DNA from: Seiridium cupressi
Lineage: Eukaryota; Ascomycota; Sordariomycetes; Amphisphaeriales; Sporocadaceae
Length of the DNA: 64,000 nt
Assembly (NCBI GenBank): GCA_036674765.1
Contig: JARVKI010000088.1
Span: forward strand, 118,053-182,052
Direction of reading: 5' to 3'
A program made the position numbers and the translations under genes. Under the pieces are notes generated by a model, which saw nothing but the letters and a program-made list of their open reading frames with translations, ran no database searches and was not told the origin of the DNA. Positions 46,945 to 57,921 of this stretch are shown here, in pieces. Each line of letters begins with the position of its first letter. Position 1 is the stretch's first letter.

Positions 46945-48036
46945 CTATGCCGTGTCCAGGACAACCACCTCCGCATCTGCTTCACCCACACTTTCGATCG
47001 ACAGTTTATCTCCAGCATGAACTCCGTCAACAAAAGTGCCGTCTCCCTCACTCAAGACGTCATCTCGTCCGTCCACCCGGATCTTGGCCTTACCGCCCTT
47101 GGTCATCGGAAGGTGAACATAGACCTTGCGCTTGTTGTTCTCTGTTGCTTTAGCGCCAACTATCCACTCAAACTTCTCCTGAGGAGCAATGATACCAGCG
47201 GCCATAACAAAGTCCGCATGAATAGGGATAGTATCAACGATGGTAGGCTCTGCATTTTTCTCCTCGTCGGCTGTTGCGTCTATGCCGCCTTTGAGAGGAC
47301 TCAAAATGGGGACAAACTGTTTTCTTTTCTCTTCCTCCGCGAAATGTCTAGTATGATACCTTGGCGTGAGGCCTCTCTTCCAGGGCAGAGCCCAGATCTG
47401 AAGAAAGTGGACTGTGTCCTTGTTGTGTTCGTTGAATTCGGAGTGCGCTATTCCCGTTCCGCCAGTCGTGAACTGCACATCTCCCCTGTGCATGCGGTAA
47501 AACTTGTCAGACTCACCACCCTCTTTGCCTTTCTGCAGCATACTGTCGCGGTGAGTGAGCTCGCCGGACAAGATATAGCTGAAGATCTCAAAGTCACGAT
47601 GAGGATGCGTGGGGAAACCACTATTCGCCTTGACCCGGTCTTCATTCAATACTCGCAAAGAGCCAAAGTGAGTGAAGTTTGGGTTATACCAGTCGGCGAA
47701 GGAGAAGCTGTGGTAAGTGTTGAGCCAGCCATGGTCGGAGTGACCTCGAGTGGCCGAACGGTGGGGCGTGACTTTTGCGTGAGAAAGTGTTTTGGCCATG
47801 GTGTTTTTGATAGTGTTCATGGACTCTTGGGAGACTTGGCTTAGTGTGCTTGTCGCCGCCTCCTGGTATTGGCTATCGTCAAGGGAAGGCTTTAATTTGC
47901 TTGATCCGAAAGCTGCGCTCAAGTAATTCCTGATAGATGTTGTCTCTGCCACAGAATTCAGTAGTGATGGGTTGTTGTATAGGAGTATTGCGATTGAGAC
48001 AGCCAAAATTGACGACAACAGAATGAAGCGAGTCAT
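46945..48036 (-). CDS. Pirin-family protein with N-terminal membrane anchor
   Basis: Single-exon gene of 363 residues. Pirins are bicupin metal proteins; some have quercetinase activity and others act as redox-sensitive co-regulators. The iron-binding set is complete: H144-P-H146 in FPTHPHRDFE and H198-S-E200 in GIAHSEFNE, with the same spacing as human pirin (56, 58, 101, 103). GWLNTYHSFSFADWY and FGSLRVLNEDRV mark the pirin N-terminal cupin. Residues ~4-22 are a hydrophobic segment preceded by an Arg, a signal anchor or signal peptide, followed by ~65 residues before the cupin. Most pirins lack this and are cytosolic or nuclear; here the protein probably enters the secretory pathway or is tethered to a membrane. 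The ATG at 48036 is the first in frame; a start at 47811 would remove the anchor. Confidence 0.88.
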   Translation of the reverse strand: MTRFILLSSILAVSIAILLYNNPSLLNSVAETTSIRNYLSAAFGSSKLKPSLDDSQYQEAATSTLSQVSQESMNTIKNTMAKTLSHAKVTPHRSATRGHSDHGWLNTYHSFSFADWYNPNFTHFGSLRVLNEDRVKANSGFPTHPHRDFEIFSYILSGELTHRDSMLQKGKEGGESDKFYRMHRGDVQFTTGGTGIAHSEFNEHNKDTVHFLQIWALPWKRGLTPRYHTRHFAEEEKRKQFVPILSPLKGGIDATADEEKNAEPTIVDTIPIHADFVMAAGIIAPQEKFEWIVGAKATENNKRKVYVHLPMTKGGKAKIRVDGRDDVLSEGDGTFVDGVHAGDKLSIESVGEADAEVVVLDTA

Positions 48037-49559
48037 ATATAGACTTTGGAGACAGCTTCTGGAAGCAACTGTAGGTGAAATAGCAATGACAGATGATTTG
48101 AGAGGACCACCTAATTTGGGGGGGTTCTTGTCAGTACAAATACCTACATTGCGATGTTTCTTCTATGGTGTTGATATTTTTCACCAATGACGGGTCTTGC
48201 TTATGAGCGATTAGCTCATGCTGATTGAGACAGCTTTGCCCCACTGGCTTTCGGCTGTTGGTGCGGGCTCAGTCAGCAGCTCAGCCGATGACTAAGGCCC
48301 ACTGAATGCAGCTCAATTGCAGATGGAGCGAACCTCGGACATGCAGTCCAGTTATGGTTCATATATTACCCAGGTCCCTTGACCATTTCCCAGTCGTAGG
48401 TTGTTGATAGCTCTGCCATGTCCAACTACACAGTTTCCAGAGAGCGTGTGGGTTATTGCCCGGCCATCTGACAGGCCTCAACAAGGCTATCAACACCTGA
48501 GCCGTCGGTCGAGCTTCGGCGCTAAGCAGGCGGTATCGGCCCTGTATATCGGCTCAGTACTCGCGGTCCCCAGGCTGAGGCAAATCCAGCACAGCTCTAG
48601 ATGAGGTCCCTTAGAATTAACCAAGGAGAACAGGGTCACAATCCAGATATGCAGAGTTCTATAGACATAATTGAGCGAGTATCTAAACAGCAGACATGCT
48701 GTGCAACTTGCCGCATCAGCTATTCGAAACTCAATTCTATATGCGCCGGAAAAAGTGCAGCACCGTCGTAGCCAATCAGGAGCAATACCATTCTCCTAAT
48801 TTTTCTGAACTGCAAATCCCTCCACTTTTTTTCTCTACTTCAAGCCGTCGCTTCCAGATCAACGATTTACCAGTCCAAAGACTCTAGTCACCATGTCCAA
48901 CTCGTGCTTCCACCACCCGTCCCCTTCCCGTGCCTTTGCACTCTCCTGGCAAGGCCAATTTTTTGAGTCTTGACCTGGACCGTGAACCTCAGTTGCTTCG
49001 TTGCATTTGAGCCCCACCAATCCTTCTTACCCCTCCATCGAGCTCTGCCTTATCCTTATCGTTTGTAACTCGAATTTTTGACTCGACGCGTGAGATCCAA
49101 GCATATTGCGCCGCGGTTCATCATTCCTTGTGAACAACAATTACTGGCAATTGAACTGTTCCGGCCGGTTGCCCTCGACAAGGTGAGTTCTACTATTGGT
49201 TTTTCCTTCATACTCTTTCTTGCTTCCAAGCCTGCCGGGATCGGAGTACAGGCCTACTCCTGTGCCTCTATCCAGTCGCAAGCCATGATACCTCTCACGA
49301 GAAGCGGCAATTTCGGTTTTGTGCGATCCATTGGCTACCACTGCCGTTGGACTATGATCATAATCAGAAGCAAACAAGCTCCTGGAACCCCGGCCTTCTG
49401 TTGTTGAATGATGAGTTCTTTTTTATCAAATGTTCGACTGCCTAGCCTATGCTGCGGACAAACTATTCACACTCTGACCAACTATCCCTGCTCCCTCATG
49501 TATCGGCCGTCGTCTTTACAAACGTTAGCTGACCAACGCTGGTATCCCTAGTATCGAAG
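48037..49559. promoter_or_regulatory. Pirin/ADE4 divergent promoter and ADE4 leader
   Basis: About 1.5 kb between divergent starts. On the ADE4 side there is a CCAAT box at 48772-48776 and a pyrimidine-rich tract at ~48826-48840, typical of fungal transcription start regions. The ADE4 leader may contain an intron: GTGAGT at 49183 and a branch-plus-acceptor CTGACCAACGC...CCCTAG ending at 49551, eight bases before the ATG. Confidence 0.4.
48893..48973 (+). promoter_or_regulatory. uORF candidate in ADE4 leader
   Basis: A 26-codon frame with an optimal start context (CACCATGTCC) ends TGA at 48971-48973, downstream of the CCAAT box and pyrimidine tract and upstream of ADE4. If transcribed it would be translated before ADE4. 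Confidence 0.35.
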
Positions 49560-52500
49560 ATGTGTGGAATCCTGGCCCTTATCCTTGGCCATATCGGCGA
49601 CGACCCCAATGCACCTTGCAAGGCAGCGACCGACCTTCATCATGCCCTGTACTTCCTCCAGCACCGAGGTATATCGATACAATCCAAGGATCTAGTCTAC
49701 AATCGCTGATTTTCTATACGTAGGTCAGGATGCTTGCGGCATCGCCACGGCTGCCGCTGGAGGGCGCATCTATCAATGCAAAGGAAACGGAATGCAAGTA
49801 TAAACTAGACTCGAACAAACGAGAATATTCCTCTAGACAGAAGTGAGAAACTAACACGACTCGACTCACCAGGGCCAACGATGTCTTCAAAAGCAACGGA
49901 AGTCAAATTCAGAATCTGCCCGGCTCCATGGGGCTCGGCCACCTGAGGTACCCAACAGCAGGAACCTCATCGTCAGCGGAAGCACAGCCGTTCTATGGTA
50001 CGAGACGAGAGTCGATTTCTTTGCAGTGGTTTTGATACCAATACTATCTGTAATAAGACGGAAATCCGTACTAACGGATTGAGTGCTCAGTGAATTCTCC
50101 GTATGGTTTGGTCTTTGCTCGTAAGTTTTCACGCCTCTGGATTTTCGTTGGAGCGAAATTTGCATTTGAAAAGTCTTTGGCCCTACCTTCAATTCAGAAC
50201 TGGTAAACTTTGTCTACGAGAATCTCTGTTAACATCGACTCTGTAGATAACGGCAATCGTGAGTATATCTACGCCTCGCGTGTTCTAGCAACATGTACAT
50301 CCTTATATGTGGGAAATCTCTAACCCGGTCCGCTATAGTCGTCAATGCGCCAGAACTGTGCGAGTACCTCGATAAGGAAGCCCACAGGCATATTGTGAGT
50401 TGAGCACACATTGCGGCAATTCTCACCAGCGACAATTTGTCTCTACAATCCTGTCGAATTTTGAGCTGACTGGTTCTCAAAGAATACCGACAGCGACAGC
50501 GAGCTCATGTGAGTGCCACCGTCTGATGACTCTGCAAGATCATATCCTGACAAGGATAGGCTGAACATCTTCGCGAATGAACTCAATGAGACTGGCAAAG
50601 CCAGAGTCAATTACGAAGATATCTTTGCTGCCCTCGGCCGCATGTATGTAAGTACAATATTGTGTCCTTTGTCGCTTCTTTGGGCCGGTCTTCAGAACAC
50701 CACCAAACGTCTCGGGAGTCATACTCCTGAGACCCGTTTCATAACTCCCAGAATCCACACTTCGAATAATTACTAATCCTAATCCGATGTAGAAAAAATG
50801 TCAAGGAGGATGGGCATGCACGGCCATGATCGCTGGTTATGGTCTGCTTGCGTTCAGAGACGCCAACGGCATCCGCCCTTTACTTATTGGCGAACGACCT
50901 TCTGAAACTCTTCCGGGAGCCACAGACTACATGCTGGCATCGGAGTCGATAGCCTTGAGGCAACTTGGCTTCAGGAACATCAAGGACTTGGTACGTAAAA
51001 CATGCTATATTCTCAATTACTCCAGGTATCGGTAAGAAGACAGAGAAGCTAACATACTTTTATAGTAAGTGTTAAAACTATTTGTTCATCTCGACCTAGG
51101 GCCGAGAAGTCGTTGGGTTCATGTTTTGTTCGGTCGATACAAAACGGAAAACAAGGGGATACACAGGAACCCTCCACATAGTTGTAAGAAGCTGACATAT
51201 CTCTTGCTATACAGACGGCCAGGCCAAGCGGTGTTCTTGGGTAAAGGGTGCGAGCCAGTCTTCCGTCAGGTCGAGGAGCCAAAATCATACACTCCTGATA
51301 TTTTGTAAGCGACTTCCGGAGTCACCCCATGCCATTTATACCCCTTATCAAGAGCGGCCGCTTTCTGTTTAGGCGTTCTTGCTCTTGAAACCAGCGTTTT
51401 AACTCCCGAAAACTCGACAAGCATAAGAAGGAAGGACCGCTAACCCCGGCTTTAGTGAATACGTCTATTTCGCTCGCCCTGACTCCATTCTTGGTAAGTT
51501 AAGGGCCAAATTCCTCTGAATCAAGGTGACATTGACCACTAACTCCGTTCAGATGGAATCAGTGTATTCAAGAGCAGGCAGCAGATGGGCTATAAACTGG
51601 CAGACAAGATCCGCGAGATTCTAGGAGAGGAAGGTATCAAAGAAATTGATGCTGTCATCCCAATTCCGGAAACCGCGAACACGTCAGCAGCTTCCGTTGC
51701 CGAGAGCTTGAAGAAGCCGTATTCTCAAGGCTTCGTCAAGAACCGCTACATATGTGAGTTGGCTCCAACCCGTTTCCGTTACCCTTCACTAATTCCTATG
51801 AGTCCGGACCTTCATCATGCCATCCCAGGGGCTCCGGCAAAAGGGCGTCAGGAGGAAGCTGAGTGCTATCGAGTCCGAGTTCGCGGGACGTACGGTGTTA
51901 CTCGTTGACGACAGCGTAAGTAAATTATACCATGCGTTTCTGTTTTTCGGAAGACGGATAATGTGGCGTCTCATTTCGGTCTGATCAAGGCTCAACCAAG
52001 GATTGGCCATGTTTGAGCCAATGGAATTCTCTGATACACAATGAAAATGAAAAGCTAACATGTTTCGTCGCCAGATTGTCCGGGGTACGACAAGTAAAGA
52101 GATTGTCGTTATGGCAAGAGAAGCAGGTGCCAAAAAGGTCATATTCGCCAGGTAAACAACTCTTACACTCTTTGATCCGAGGGCGATATTGATCTGTCTT
52201 ATGAGACGTTATGGGTCGATATTGCCCTCGTGTGTCCACAACGCTGACAGTATTTTTTGTACAAAGCTGTGCTCCTAGGATCACTAATCCTCATATCTAC
52301 GGTATTGACCTGGCAAGTCCCGACGAGTGTAAGTACTCGCTTTCTAGTCCACCCTTCTGCATTGGGTTTGGGGCAGATTGGATCTCCTGTACCAAACACT
52401 CCTGAGATGCGTTTCCGAGCTCTCAGTACTTGTCAATGGATATTCATTGCTAACTTGAATCTCTTAAAGTAATCGCCTCGGACCGTGATCGAAAAGCAAT

Positions 52501-53023
52501 TGCTAAGATCATCGATGCGGACGTAAGTGCAGCCAACGTAGAGGCTATTGACTTTGTATTGCTACCTGAATATCGAAAAATGGGACTTGATGTCTCGTCA
52601 CATCGATCCTTGAGGGGCCGTATATACGATGAAGACAGAATGAGAAGCTAACATATCTTATGTTAGGACGTGATCTATCAGGACCTCGATGATCTGAAGG
52701 CTGCATGTGCTGAATGCTCCCCTGAGCATGGACCTAAGGAATTCGAAGTCGGTGTCTTTTGCGGCCGCTACGTTACACCCATACCGGAAGGGTATTTCCA
52801 ACACCTGTTAGATCTCAGGGGAAAGAAGCAAAAGCCCACGTCGGCGGTGTCTGCCTCAACCGCACAACCTGTAGCAAGCAGTGGTCCTGTACTAGGCAAC
52901 GGTGATACTGGGTTGGTACCCAATGGCGAAACCGTTCGGCACCTAGAACAGGCTCGAAGGACCATCACGTCGCCGCTCCTGAGGGAGGATATAAGTCTAC
53001 ACAATGTAGCGCATGACCCTTAG
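49560..53023 (+). CDS. ADE4: Amidophosphoribosyltransferase (first step of purine synthesis)
   Basis: Seventeen exons give 567 residues: 49560-49668, 49724-49793, 49873-49997, 50091-50120, 50247-50258, 50339-50394, 50483-50508, 50560-50647, 50793-50989, 51215-51304, 51456-51493, 51553-51753, 51803-51915, 52075-52151, 52267-52328, 52470-52522, 52667-53023. The enzyme transfers Gln amide nitrogen to PRPP to make 5-phosphoribosylamine. Cys2 (MCGILALIL) is the glutaminase nucleophile; [20 protein letters not shown] and HNGN are glutaminase motifs; VLLVDDSIVRGTT (~379-391) binds [16 protein letters not shown] and [11 protein letters not shown] are conserved. Every junction was fixed by these motifs and by frame. 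One intron has a GC donor, one exon is 12 nt, and the 50990-51214 gap can be spliced in frame only as a stwintron. The C-terminal ~60 residues are disordered. Confidence 0.92.
49794..49872 (+). other. GC-AG intron in ADE4
   Basis: 79-nt intron with donor AT|GCAAGT and acceptor CACCAG. Splicing gives GNGM-ANDVF in frame; the nearby GTATAA site would shift the frame. Confidence 0.85.
50247..50258 (+). other. 12-nt microexon in ADE4
   Basis: Exon 5 is 12 nt between CTGTAG and GTGAGT. It supplies the core of the conserved HNGN glutaminase motif, so skipping it would keep the frame but remove an essential motif. Confidence 0.85.
50990..51214 (+). other. [D1,2] stwintron (twin intron) in ADE4
   Basis: The internal intron is 50991-51065 (GTACGT donor, GCTAAC branch, TTTTATAG acceptor). 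Its removal joins G50990 to TAAGTG at 51066, creating a GTAAGT donor for the external intron (50990 plus 51066-51214; branch GCTGAC, acceptor TATACAG). Both steps together give GAC-TT|A-CGG-CCA, encoding D-L-R-P-G-Q, the expected family sequence. No single GT-AG intron does this: TTG|GTACGT...TACAG|ACGG shifts the frame. Confidence 0.85.
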
Positions 53024-54791
53024 ATTCGGTAGCATGCCTCAATAGATGTTGATATATCAGTACAACAGCTGCAAAGCATGATGGCGAGACTGAGTGGAAA
53101 CCCCTGCAGCTTGATGCTTTGTATGATGCTCTTGCCAGATTGCAATCTTGTGAATCGAACCCTACTCGAAGGGAAGGACGCCAGGCAGCCGATACTTCCC
53201 ATCCCGTGGTATCCTTGTCATGTAGACGTTGAATAGTTTCTTATGATTTATGCATTTGGACTTTGTGATAACTGCACCCGCGAGGTGAAGTTCTATGAGC
53301 CCTTGGCATACGACCGAGCGACTCGAGTATCGCCCATTGCCCGGCTCAACAGTACCCTTGGAGTAACTTCATGTTCCTCGTCGCCTCACGCTGCTGCTGC
53401 CAAGGCGCGAAAAATAAGATGGAGGCCCCCTTTCCAAGTGCCGAAGATCGGGTACCGTGTATCATCGTCGAGGCTTGGCAATTGGTCTGGGGCCCCAGGT
53501 CTTCAGCGCATTCGGGGAGGAAGGAGATCTTTACCGAAAACCTTCACCATTGTCTGGGCGCTGCCAGATGTATATCTGTCTACGTACATACAAGCATTGG
53601 GCCCTGAGTCCCGAATACAACCTCGAAGAATCTCAATTTCCCTTGGCGACAACCGGTCATGCGGACGGATGCACGGATTTACGGGGTTCAAGGTTGGTTT
53701 CTTTAGCGGAAAACTCGACGGCTTTTTCTCAGCCAGCGGCCCCGGTAACGGGATACGGACAGCGGGTTTCCTCTGTAACGGGGAAAAAATTTTTTTTTGG
53801 ATTTCCCCCCCTTTTGTTCTATACTTTTTTCGATGCCGAGTCTCGGTTTCGGGCTTCAGGAAATCCGGTTCCCGAAACATGGCTCTGACGATTCGCTCGC
53901 GGCGCATCGCGTTTATTCTTGCATATTTTCACTCAAGCTAAAGACGCACTCCAATGTGGCACGAGGGGCCCCTTGGGAAGAATGGGGCGCCGCACTGATC
54001 TTCCCCTAACCCATAGGTCTGCGATCCCCACCCGTGATAGGGCTAGAGGGGGGAGCGCCCGCGAGTAGATGGCGTCAGGCATGACCGAAAAGTAATGTGC
54101 TGGCCCCCATAACGGGGCCGGCATAGCTCGACACGTTTTGACAGCGCGGATCGCGATAATGCTGGCACTTGGTACGGTCTGATATAGGTACATACCTTAA
54201 TGGGACAGAGTAGTAATCGGTATTCGTGAGAAGCAGCGTGGTGGGGATGCAAGCTCATGAATCATCATTCACGACCACGAGCCAGGGATGATCGTATCAT
54301 GGATATCGCTGTCGACACATTTCAGGCCCAGCGACGAGGGGGCATCGTGTCATGGACGTCGCTGCCAACCTCGCTTTCAGAGCAACATTGCAACATGCTG
54401 GATCCCACGTCTAGTTGGGAGTTCCTGGTCTACGCGTACACACACGTGTTGTGTTGTGTAGTGTAGGGCAGGTTGCTTGGGCACCGCCTCCGTTTGGGAT
54501 GAGTCAGTGTAGGTGAGGTGCATGGCGGTGACACAAGCGCCCTGACGAGTGCAGGGTTGCTGGCTGCGTTACACCATGCAGTGACCTGGGCAGCTGGGTC
54601 GACAGGATATCGCGAGACCGAGTGGCAGTCGCGGATGAGAGAGAGTTTAATAACCTTAACCTACCTATACTTGGAGATCTCGCAAGGCAGACGTGCATCA
54701 ACTCAAAATCTCTCGGGGCAGATCATCGCTTCTTCCTAGCCAAAGTTGCGAGTGCCGAGATGATAGTAATGGGAGCAGAGATCACATTCTG

Positions 54792-54836
54792 GCGTGCCAT
54801 GCGTGTGCCATGCGTGCCATGCGTGCCATGCCATGC
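54792..54836. repeat. GCGTGCCAT microsatellite
   Basis: Short tandem array of a 9-bp GCGTGCCAT unit with partial copies at both ends. Confidence 0.8.
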
Positions 54837-55465
54837 CTTTCAATGCCCCTCCCCTGACTCGGGACAGCGCAGAAGGTTAAGTTTTCTTAGTGGGCAAGCT
54901 TTCCACGCCGCGAATTGTTGTGACAGCGGTCTTTGGCGCGTTACCCAAAAGGCGCCTGGCTGATCGGCACCCTGGGGCAGTAGCGCATGCAGAGATCTTG
55001 GCAGAGCCCTGAAAATGGACCGCCGACATCGACAAGCTCCCCAAAGGAGCAACAAGCTCGACCGTGCCAGAGGAGGGAGATGGCGACGTGCATCTCGAAA
55101 ACACCGACCGGGACTAGGGATGAGGGATAGGAGAGGGCTGAGGCAGCTGTCACCTTCGGTTTCGCTCTCGGTGAAGCGGGCTCTTCACTGGCCGACCGCC
55201 GCCCCCCCCCCAAAGATACGTGAGATGTCTCCGCCGTGGTTTAGGCGACTCCGTTGCTCTCATTGGCCCAAAAGCAACCACACACTAGACTACATATTTC
55301 CCTTGTGCAAAATAGTACTCAGTAATTAACGGGGTCATCCCACTGGCCGCCGCACCGCCCTGTTGCACCGCGCCGGGAGGGTACCGCAGAATCCAGCAGG
55401 AGCAAGTCACAGGAAACTGCACACTTCTCTAAGCCACCCTGATTTCGCGAGCATATGCCTCAATA

Positions 55466-55580
55466 ATACAGCCAATATAAAATCTTTTAAAATGTCAGCT
55501 TATAAATTATAAAGCAATTAATCTAAATACGAAGTTCTAATATTTTATAATTTTTCTTTCATTTCTTATCATAATTTTCG
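55466..55580. other. A/T-rich island, possible repeat remnant
   Basis: About 115 bases of strongly A/T-rich DNA inside otherwise balanced sequence. It could be a decayed element, but no terminal repeats are visible. Confidence 0.3.
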
Positions 55581-56774
55581 TTAGGTTCTTGGCGAAATAT
55601 GTGGGGTTGCGTGCACTTGCTCCTGCCAGGCAGCGCTTTTTTCTTCTCTTGCTTCTTATGATTCCATATGATCTGCACAGGGGGGGAACACACACTCCTA
55701 CCTGTGACCCCAAAATCAAAAGTTAATTCGACGGCGCCCAATGCTTGGTATGGGCTTGGTGGTCTGGTCACTACCGCGGCATTGGGGCTGAGTGAGGTGA
55801 AATTCGTAAGCTCTTGTCTTTGTGTGAACTTTGGGGGGAAACAGCCACTCCCTATCATTATACACGCTGCCCGAAAGCTAGGTTAGTAGTGTAGGCTACC
55901 CATCAGTAATCGTGGTGGGTTTCTTGCACAAGCGCCGTGCCAGAGATTAACGGAAGCCGCTGCCGCGGCGCTCGCGCAAAACAGAAACCCCATTGATGTG
56001 TAATGTACACGTTTTTGCCGGAGGAAAAAACATTCGGTCTGACTCCCAATCTAGCGGGTGGGATGCCGCTTGTTGATCAAGGGTCCTCCAGCTTTCCCAT
56101 CCGTTTGGGTGCACTTCGTAGATGCATGTCAGCATTCAGGCCGGGCCTAAGACAAGGGCTTATCGCCGTGTGTAAGTCTGCTATAGGCTCGTTGGTAAGG
56201 CCTGCTCAAACTTCACTGGTAGCATGAACCTTTCACACGCGAAACTTAATAAGCCGCCAATTGCTGATCCTTTCTAACTTGGAATCCTGACTCATCGGGG
56301 CTCGTTGGAATCTGGTAGAATGTGACTTCAATGCGGAAGCAAATTCCTGCGTTCAGGGGTCTAAGCAGTTGGGTGGCCTTGTGGCCTAGACAGATTGGCA
56401 AAGTCCGAGCTCTCAAACTGCGAGTTTGTAAAATATTTGCATGTTGGTCAATAAATGCTATGACTGCACTAATGATTCGTCGCCACAGTTGCGCCTCAAC
56501 CTATGAGGGAGGCTAATGCCGAGAGGAAGAGGACGGTGCTATCCTAGCAATCGAACTCCTCACGTCTATACTGTACATAGATCCATGATCCAGCCACTAA
56601 CGAATGAGATGGTACAATGACAATCCAAAAGATGCCACGTCTCTGTGAAGGTGTCCCGTCCCCGAGGGCACCCCCATAATCTAGTCCATTGATATCCCCA
56701 GAAAACGCCTTGCAGTGTTAAAAAAAATAACCCGTGCTTCTAAGTGTCGCATAATTTTGTGACTTTCCATTGCT

Positions 56775-57921
56775 TTAGGTGCGTAATGCATCCATACTGT
56801 AACCAGAGTAAATCATCGGATCGCCAACCCCAAGCATGACTTCGGGGTTGGGACATGAAAGAATGTGAGGTTTGATGGTGCCAAACTCCGACTCGACGAG
56901 GCCTTGGCTCAGCATGATATCGGCCATGTTCATGTCCATTTGCTGCATAAATTGTGGCGGGATGCTGTTCATTGAGGTTGGCCTGGCCATGTTCCAGGAC
57001 GGGAATGACGAGGGATTCGATGTCGATTGCACCGGAAACATTGTCGCGGGGTCGAGCTCGCTTGGGATCGTGCTGGTATCGAAGTCGTTATACGAGGTAA
57101 AGCTCTGCGGCGAGAGTGTCTGCATATTCTGGTTGCTCATCATGGTCTTCCGGTAGTCCTGCTCGAAGTCGGAATGGTCGAGCTCCGATGAACTGGCACG
57201 TTCTGTGCGGTTGCATGTCGAGTCTGTCTCCGACTTGATGCTGACCATGTGCGAGTCGTGATCCATCTGTTGAGCTTCCAGCTCTGCAGCCAGCTTGCCC
57301 AGGCCTCCCTCATCTTCGGGGAAAATGGAGTGAGGAGGAAGGTCTGCGTCCGCGTTCGGGCGAATACATCCAAGTACTGTAGCGATATTGTGGATAATGG
57401 GTTGCCCACGGTCATTAAGCTCGGGCTCGCCAAGGTCCCATTGTTGCCCGGTGCGTACCATGGAATATAACTTATGAACAGTAGCAATCAACGTAAGTTG
57501 AGTGTTTTCTAATACTTCGGCGTAGCTTCAGGGGAATTAGCACGACTTGTGTGATATAGTGTTTCTTGATGGCAACTCACCCTCTTGGTAACTGTTTATA
57601 TTCCGTCTTTTTCCGTGTACCTGCGGTACAGACTAAACCGTCGTCCTTGCACCTCTTGCAAGGGAATTCCCCATCACACTTTGTCTTCTTTTGCCTGCAT
57701 CGCTCGCAAGCTTTCCAAACTCTTTTATGTCTATCCATGTTGGAGCCATGCGGCGATAGAGGTGCGTGGTCATGCACTGGTGAATGCGAAGCTTGACTGG
57801 CTCGTTTCGAGTTTCGGTGCACTGGTTTTACGGATTTGGTACTCGATGATGTATTCCTCCTTGCGCCAGTGACTACTTTAAGGTTGTCCTCCTGCGGAGG
57901 AGTAGGTAGGCCTTTGTCCAT
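56775..57921 (-). CDS. Zn(II)2Cys6 transcription regulator
   Basis: Two exons (57921-57581, 57525-56775) give 363 residues. The zinc cluster is complete: Cys72, 75, 82, 88, 91 and 98 in ACERCRQKKTKCDGEFPCKRC, spacing C-x2-C-x6-C-x5-C-x2-C-x6-C. A basic linker (TRKKTEYKQLPRG) leads over the intron into YAEVLENTQLTLIATVHKLYSMV, a helix that probably serves for dimerisation. The C-terminal half is Ser/Met/Gln-rich and acidic, as in activation regions. It lacks the large fungal-specific middle homology domain, so it is a short regulator. Target genes are unknown; no pathway cluster is adjacent. Confidence 0.9.

Larger units (their letters stand above)
53024..56774. other. 3.7-kb intergenic interval
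   Basis: It separates ADE4 and the Zn2Cys6 gene at their 3' ends. It contains a GCGTGCCAT microsatellite (54792-54836), a C-run near 55202 and an A/T-rich island (about 55466-55580). Open frames present (longest 53243-53941) have no recognisable domain and no codon pattern like the neighbours. Confidence 0.45.

Noticed and set aside
53140..53175. tRNA-like B box (GGTTCGATTC on the minus strand)
   Set aside because: No A box, acceptor stem or cloverleaf could be drawn around it.
53243..53941. 232-codon plus-strand frame after ADE4
   Set aside because: Composition is odd (runs of Arg, Ser, Phe), there is no domain, and homopolymers lie inside it; probably chance.
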